The notes beneath the pieces are model-generated. The model was not told where the DNA came from, made no database searches, and saw nothing but the letters and a program-made list of their open reading frames with translations. Shown here in pieces: positions 59,545 to 64,000 of a DNA stretch of 64,000 nt. A program made the translations under genes and the position numbers. The first letter of the stretch is position 1; each line of letters starts with the position of its first letter. Origin of the DNA: Halomonas sp. SSL-5 (GTDB lineage: Bacteria > Pseudomonadota > Gammaproteobacteria > Pseudomonadales > Halomonadaceae); NCBI RefSeq assembly GCF_030708455.1, contig NZ_JAUYWF010000004.1, forward strand, positions 62,001-126,000, given 5' to 3'.

Positions 59545-60912
59545 TCACCGTGTTGTGTCCTCGCGCAGTGCCGCCACCACCTGCTCCATGGCGACACTCC
59601 GCGACCCCTTGACCAGCACGCTGGCGCCGGGGGGAAGATGATCCAGCGCGTGGCGCACCAGCGCCTCGCGGCCGTCGAAATGGCACCCGCCTTCGCCGAA
59701 GGCATGGCTGGCGGGGCGTGCCGCCTCGCCGAGGGTGCCCAGGAAGTCGATCCCCAGTTCCCGTGCGTGGCGCCCGATCTCGGCATGCAACGCCGCGGAC
59801 GCCTCTCCCAACTCTCCCATGGCGCCCAGCAGGCACCAGCGCGGCGCTGGCAGGCTGCCCAGCAGCTCGAGTGCGGCCTTCACCGCACCGGGGTTGGCGT
59901 TATAGCTGTCATCGATGATTCGCGTGGCGCGGATGCCGGCCACCACGGCCTGGCGGCCGGCCATGGGCTCGACCGCCGCGAGGCCTGCCAGCACATCGCT
60001 GGCGGAGGCCCCCATGGCCAGGGCCGCGGCCGCCGCGGCCAGGGCATTGGCCACGCCGTGGCGTCCCATCAGCCGCAGCCTGACATCGCCGAGCTCGTGG
60101 CCGTCGACGACAAGCGTGAAAGCATAGCGTCCGAGGGCGTCGGCGACCAGTGAGCGCGCCGTGACCCTGGCGCCCTCCCCCAGCCCGAAGTCCAGCACCT
60201 CCCGCGGGGCGGCCAGCCGGCGCCAGGTGGCGAAGTAGGCGTCGTCGCGATTGAGCACCGCCACGCCGTCCGCGGGCAGGCCGGCGAGAATCTCCGCCTT
60301 GGCCTGGGCGATACGGCCCATGCCCCCGAACTCGCCGACATGGGCACCGGTGACGTTGGTGATCACTGCCACTCGAGGCTCGGCCAGGTTCACCGTCCAG
60401 GCGATCTCGCCCAGGTGGTTGGCCCCCAGCTCCACCACCGCCTGGCGGTGGGCCGGGGTCAGTTCGAGCAGGGTCAGCGGCGCCCCGAAATCGTTGTTGA
60501 GATTGCCACGGGTGGCCAGGGCCGGCCCCCGGCGGCCGAGAATAGCGGCCAGCAACTCCTTGACGGTGGTCTTGCCGCTGTTGCCGGTGACCGCCACCAC
60601 CGGGCCACCCCAGGCGCGACGACGCGCTCGGCCCAGCAGCCCCAGGGCGAGGCGGGTGTCGGCCACTACCAGCTGGGGCAGCGGGACATCCACCGCCCGC
60701 TCGACCACGGCGGCCACGGCCCCCGCCTCGCGGGCCTCGGCCAGGAAATCATGGGCATCGAAGCGCTCGCCGCGCAGGGCGACGAAGAGCGCCCCCGCCG
60801 CCACCTTGCGGGTATCGGTGACGATCGCCTCGACCGGCAGGTCATCGGCCGGGGTTGCGATCCCCAGGGCCTCGGCCACCTCGGCCAGGTTGGACAGCCC
60901 GCAGCGATTCAT
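59545..60912 (-). CDS. murF: UDP-MurNAc-tripeptide--D-alanyl-D-alanine ligase
   Basis: A 455-residue Mur ligase that adds the D-Ala-D-Ala made by Ddl. It has AGALFVALRGERFDAHDFLA, the P-loop VVAVTGNSGKTTVKELLAAI, ATRGNLNNDFGAPLTLL, VVELGANHLGEIAWT and IDDSYNANPGAVKAAL. ATG 60912 overlaps the murE stop (TGATG); a GTG one codon earlier is also possible. Confidence 0.97.
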   Translation of the reverse strand: MNRCGLSNLAEVAEALGIATPADDLPVEAIVTDTRKVAAGALFVALRGERFDAHDFLAEAREAGAVAAVVERAVDVPLPQLVVADTRLALGLLGRARRRAWGGPVVAVTGNSGKTTVKELLAAILGRRGPALATRGNLNNDFGAPLTLLELTPAHRQAVVELGANHLGEIAWTVNLAEPRVAVITNVTGAHVGEFGGMGRIAQAKAEILAGLPADGVAVLNRDDAYFATWRRLAAPREVLDFGLGEGARVTARSLVADALGRYAFTLVVDGHELGDVRLRLMGRHGVANALAAAAAALAMGASASDVLAGLAAVEPMAGRQAVVAGIRATRIIDDSYNANPGAVKAALELLGSLPAPRWCLLGAMGELGEASAALHAEIGRHARELGIDFLGTLGEAARPASHAFGEGGCHFDGREALVRHALDHLPPGASVLVKGSRSVAMEQVVAALREDTTR

Positions 60913-62414
60913 CACGCCCCCTCCTCCTTGCCGCGAGCCGCCAGCGCCTGCACGGCCACCTCACGGTCGTCGAAGGGGTGTCGCACGCCGGCGATCTCCT
61001 GGTAGGCCTCGTGACCCTTGCCGGCGATCAGCACCACATCGTCGGGGCCCGCCTCGCCCAGGGTGCGGCGGATGGCAGCCCCGCGCCCGGCGATATCCCA
61101 GGCCCGCTCGCGAGCCGCCTCGCTCAGACCGGCCAGCATCTGCTCGCGGATGGAGGCCGGCGCCTCGCCGCGGGGATTGTCGTCGGTGACCACCAGGCGG
61201 TCGGCATGGCGCTCGGCGGCGGCGGCCATGGGAGCACGCTTGCCGGGATCGCGATCGCCGCCACAGCCGAACAGGCACCACAGCCGGCCACGCCCGGGCA
61301 GGTGGTCGCGCAGCGCCGCGAGGGCGTTGTCCAGGGCATCCGGGGTATGGGCGTAGTCGATCACCACCGTGGGTGCCCCGGGCCACGCCAGGATCTCCAT
61401 GCGCCCGGGCACCGGCGCGAGGTGCGCCGCCGCCTCGAAGAGCGCCTCGAGGTCGTGACCCAGGCCGAGCAGCGTGGCCATGGCCAGCAGCACGTTGTCG
61501 AGGTTGAAACGGCCCACCAGCGGCAGCGACAGCTCGCGCTCGCCCTGGGGGGTGGCGACCAGGGCCCGCTGCCCGGTGGCATGGGGGAAGCGCTCCAGCA
61601 CGCGCAGGGTCACCGCCTCGTCATGCCCGGTGGCCAGCACACGCACGCCGGCGGGCAGGCCGGCCAGCATCAGCCGGGCCAGGGGGTCGTCGCCGTTGAC
61701 CACGGCGAGCTCGAGCTCGGCCCGCCGGAACAGCCCCGCCTTGGCGGCAGCATAGGCGGCCATGCTGCCGTGGTAGTCGAGATGGTCGCGACTCAGGTTG
61801 GTGAACACCGCGGCCTGCACCCGGCAGCCCTCGAGGCGCCCCTGCTCCAGGGCATGGGAGGAGACCTCCATGGCCACCCGCGTGACGCCGTCGCCGGCGA
61901 GCTCGGCAAGCGATGCCTGCAGCGCCAGGGGCCCCGGCGTCGTCAGGCCGGTGTCGACCAGCTCGCCGGGGCGGCCATGGCCCAGGGTACCGATCACCGC
62001 GGCATCGACGCCCAGCGCCTGGCTCAGCTCGGCGATGTAATGGGTCACCGAGCTCTTGCCGTTGGTGCCGGTGACCCCGACCAGCGCCAGGGACTCGGGC
62101 ACGCCATAGAGCAGGCGGCCGAGCTCCCCCAGGCGCTCGCGCAGCCCCGCCAGCGGTACCACCCGGGGGTCATCGAGGCAGCCGCGGCCGTCACCCGAGT
62201 GGCACAGCACCCGCGTCGCGCCGCCGGCCAGGGCCGTGTCGATGAAGTCGCGCCCATCCACCGTGACGCCGGGTACCGCGACAAACACATCGCCCGCTGC
62301 CACCTGCCGGCTGTCGGTCTGCAAGCGGGTCTCCCCCTCGGCATGCGGGGCGAACTCGTGATCCGGCCAGAGCCGCGACAGGATGGCGTCCAGGCGGGAC
62401 AGCGTTATCGACAT
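60912..62414 (-). CDS. murE: UDP-MurNAc-L-Ala-D-Glu--2,6-diaminopimelate ligase
   Basis: A 500-residue Mur ligase. It has LVGVTGTNGKSSVTHYIA, AMEVSSHALEQGRL, TNLSRDHLDYHGSMAAYAAA and VVIDYAHTPDALDNALAAL. The specificity motif DNPR occurs in VTDDNPRGEAP, which marks meso-diaminopimelate rather than lysine, as expected in a Gram-negative. It follows ftsI by 42 bases and overlaps murF. Confidence 0.97.
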   Translation of the reverse strand: MSITLSRLDAILSRLWPDHEFAPHAEGETRLQTDSRQVAAGDVFVAVPGVTVDGRDFIDTALAGGATRVLCHSGDGRGCLDDPRVVPLAGLRERLGELGRLLYGVPESLALVGVTGTNGKSSVTHYIAELSQALGVDAAVIGTLGHGRPGELVDTGLTTPGPLALQASLAELAGDGVTRVAMEVSSHALEQGRLEGCRVQAAVFTNLSRDHLDYHGSMAAYAAAKAGLFRRAELELAVVNGDDPLARLMLAGLPAGVRVLATGHDEAVTLRVLERFPHATGQRALVATPQGERELSLPLVGRFNLDNVLLAMATLLGLGHDLEALFEAAAHLAPVPGRMEILAWPGAPTVVIDYAHTPDALDNALAALRDHLPGRGRLWCLFGCGGDRDPGKRAPMAAAAERHADRLVVTDDNPRGEAPASIREQMLAGLSEAARERAWDIAGRGAAIRRTLGEAGPDDVVLIAGKGHEAYQEIAGVRHPFDDREVAVQALAARGKEEGA

Positions 62415-62456
62415 GGCAGGGCTCGCTTCAGGCGGTCGGTTGACAGGGGAGCATGA

Positions 62457-64000
62457 TCATTCGGTCTCCGGGACGTCACGCTGGTCGGGGGGCACATCGA
62501 GCAGGCGCAGGGCGCTCCCGGCGACCCGCGAGAACACCGGCGCCGCCACCGCCCCCCCGTAGTAGGAGTCGCCGCGCGGATGGTCGATCATGACCACCGC
62601 CACGATGCGCGGGTTGCTGACCGGGGCGATGCCCACGAAGAAGCCGCGATAGGCGTTCTCCTGGTAGCCGCCGGCGCCGGTCTTGCGCACCGTGCCGGTC
62701 TTGCCGGCGACCCGATAGCCCGGCACCTCGGCGCGCCGGGCACCGGTATCCGGCTCGACGACCTCATCCATCATCGCCAGCACCCGACGGGCGACCGCGG
62801 GCGCGATGAGTTGCTCCCCCGCGACGGGCGCATCCAGGCGCAGCAGCGACGGCGGCAGCAGGCGGCCGTCGTTGGCGATGGCGGTGAAGGCGCTGGCCAG
62901 CTGCAGCGGCGTGACCGAGAGCCCGTAGCCGTAGGAGAGCGCCGCCCACTGGCTGCTCGACCAACGCACCGGGGACGGCACCTCCCCGGTCGCCTCGCCG
63001 GGAAAGCCGGTGCCCGGTGCCTGGCCGAAGCCCAGGCGGCGATAGAGCCGGGGCACCACCGGCTCGTCATAGCGCAGCACCAGCTTGGACATGCCGATAT
63101 TGGAGGACTTCTCGAGGATGCCGGCGAGATCCAGCTCGCCGTAGTTGCGTACGTCGCGGATGGTGAAGCGATCGATGCGCATCCACCCGGGGGAGGTATC
63201 CACCACGGTGGCGGGAGACAGGTCGCCGGCATCGAGCATCGCCGCCATGGCCAGGGGCTTGACCACCGAGCCGGGCTCGTAAGGGTCGACGATGGCGCGG
63301 TTGCGCAGCCCCTGGGGGTCGAGGCCGGCTCGGTTGTTGGGGTTGTAGGAGGGCTGGTTGGCCATGGCCAGCACCTCGCCGGTGCGAGCATCCAGCATCA
63401 CCACCACGCCACCGTCGGCATCGTGTTCGGCCACCGCGGCCTTGAGCTCGCGGTAGGCCATGTACTGGAGACGCTGGTCGATGGATAGCGTCAGCTCGCC
63501 ACCGGGCTTGGCCTCGCGCAGCACCTCGAGGTCACGCACCAGGCGCCCGCGGCGATCCTTGAGCACGCGCCGCAGCCCGGGGGTACCCGCCAGGTAGGGC
63601 TGGTAGGCAAGCTCGAGCCCCTCCTGGCCCACGTCATCGACGTTGGTCACGCCCACCAGCTGGGCGGCCACCTCGCCGGCCGGATAGTAGCGCTTGTACT
63701 CGTCCTGGCCATAGACGCCGGGCACGCGCAGGTCGAGGACCCGCTGGGCCGCCTCGGGGGTCAACTGGCGGCGCAGGTACATGAACTCGCGTTCGGCATA
63801 GCGCGCCAGGCGCTCGTTCAAGGCCTCCAGCTCCATGCCCAGCGCCGAGGCCAGCTGGACGCGCTGAATGGGGTCGTCGGGCACATCCTGGGGATTGGCC
63901 CACAGGGTCACCACCGGGGTGGAGATGGCCAGCGGCTCGCCGTGGCGGTCGGCGATCATCCCGCGGTGGGCGGGCAGCGAGTCGGTGCGCAGCGTGCGTG
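62457..64000 (-). CDS. ftsI: Peptidoglycan transpeptidase FtsI (PBP3), 5' end outside the window
   Basis: The septal transpeptidase, cut by the right edge of the window so that the cytoplasmic and transmembrane N-terminus is missing. The visible 514 residues begin RTDSLPAHRGMIADRHGEPL, the standard region just after the membrane anchor, and include the catalytic serine in EPGSVVKPLAMAAMLDAG, the S-x-N in KSSNIGMSKL and the KTG triad in VAGKTGTVRK. A first ATG in view at 63959 is an internal Met, not the start. It is the top visible gene of the dcw run. Confidence 0.97.
   Translation of the reverse strand, partial: RTLRTDSLPAHRGMIADRHGEPLAISTPVVTLWANPQDVPDDPIQRVQLASALGMELEALNERLARYAEREFMYLRRQLTPEAAQRVLDLRVPGVYGQDEYKRYYPAGEVAAQLVGVTNVDDVGQEGLELAYQPYLAGTPGLRRVLKDRRGRLVRDLEVLREAKPGGELTLSIDQRLQYMAYRELKAAVAEHDADGGVVVMLDARTGEVLAMANQPSYNPNNRAGLDPQGLRNRAIVDPYEPGSVVKPLAMAAMLDAGDLSPATVVDTSPGWMRIDRFTIRDVRNYGELDLAGILEKSSNIGMSKLVLRYDEPVVPRLYRRLGFGQAPGTGFPGEATGEVPSPVRWSSSQWAALSYGYGLSVTPLQLASAFTAIANDGRLLPPSLLRLDAPVAGEQLIAPAVARRVLAMMDEVVEPDTGARRAEVPGYRVAGKTGTVRKTGAGGYQENAYRGFFVGIAPVSNPRIVAVVMIDHPRGDSYYGGAVAAPVFSRVAGSALRLLDVPPDQRDVPETE

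Overview
The window is a GC-rich, gene-dense stretch of a gammaproteobacterial chromosome, most likely from Halomonas or a close relative. The evidence for this is the dcw cluster order running through ftsZ-lpxC into a dciA-like gene and secA, the hda-perM-purM-purN block, the acidic proteins, the tctCBA/tctDE locus and the EhuB-like binding protein. The species call is inference from protein character; no database search was possible. I see no tRNA, rRNA, insertion sequence, prophage or CRISPR array. Nearly all sequence is coding.

Layout. 1-12 kb: an orphan EhuB-like binding protein, hda-perM, purM-purN, dcd, apbC/mrp, a membrane-anchored coiled-coil protein, an RluF-like protein that has lost its catalytic aspartate, a spermidine-synthase-like methyltransferase, a YihY membrane protein, a LapA-domain protein and a phospholipase-D-like protein. 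12.2-23.7 kb: one long minus-strand nitrogen unit, urtABCDE (urea ABC importer) then ureDABC, ureEFG and a small His-containing membrane protein, headed by a consensus-perfect sigma-54 promoter. 23.9-30.8 kb: a tripartite tricarboxylate transporter (tctCBA) divergent from a four-gene overlapping operon with a short IclR-type regulator, a TctDE two-component system and an extra binding protein. 30.8-42.7 kb: cobA and a sodium-dependent symporter, cfa, a diguanylate cyclase, recQ, a small membrane protein, phhB-phhC, a nucleobase permease with a structured leader, and a MutT-ThiE fusion. 42.7-64 kb: argJ, secA, a short secretory ORF in the secM position, the dciA-like gene, lpxC, and the division/cell-wall cluster ftsZ-ftsA-ftsQ-ddl-murC-murG-ftsW-murD-mraY-murF-murE-ftsI. 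ftsI runs off the right edge.

How the parts work together. The urt/ure unit imports urea, hydrolyses it with a nickel enzyme and matures that enzyme, probably under nitrogen control. The tct locus senses and imports an organic acid. The right third builds lipid II (murC-G, mraY, ddl), uses it at the septum (ftsW, ftsI) and assembles the divisome (ftsQ, ftsA, ftsZ), followed by lipid A synthesis (lpxC) and protein export (secA).

Most interesting signals: (1) 7-bp-periodic AAG-N4 repeats in the 3' untranslated regions of four genes, in both loci where two convergent genes share a palindromic terminator and the repeats point towards it; (2) a SecM-like candidate arrest peptide ending in RRGPPP directly upstream of secA; (3) two consecutive hairpins, the second covering the ribosome binding site, before the nucleobase permease; (4) the catalytically degenerate pseudouridine-synthase homologue; (5) hairpins placed exactly at the ftsQ/ftsA and ftsZ/lpxC junctions.
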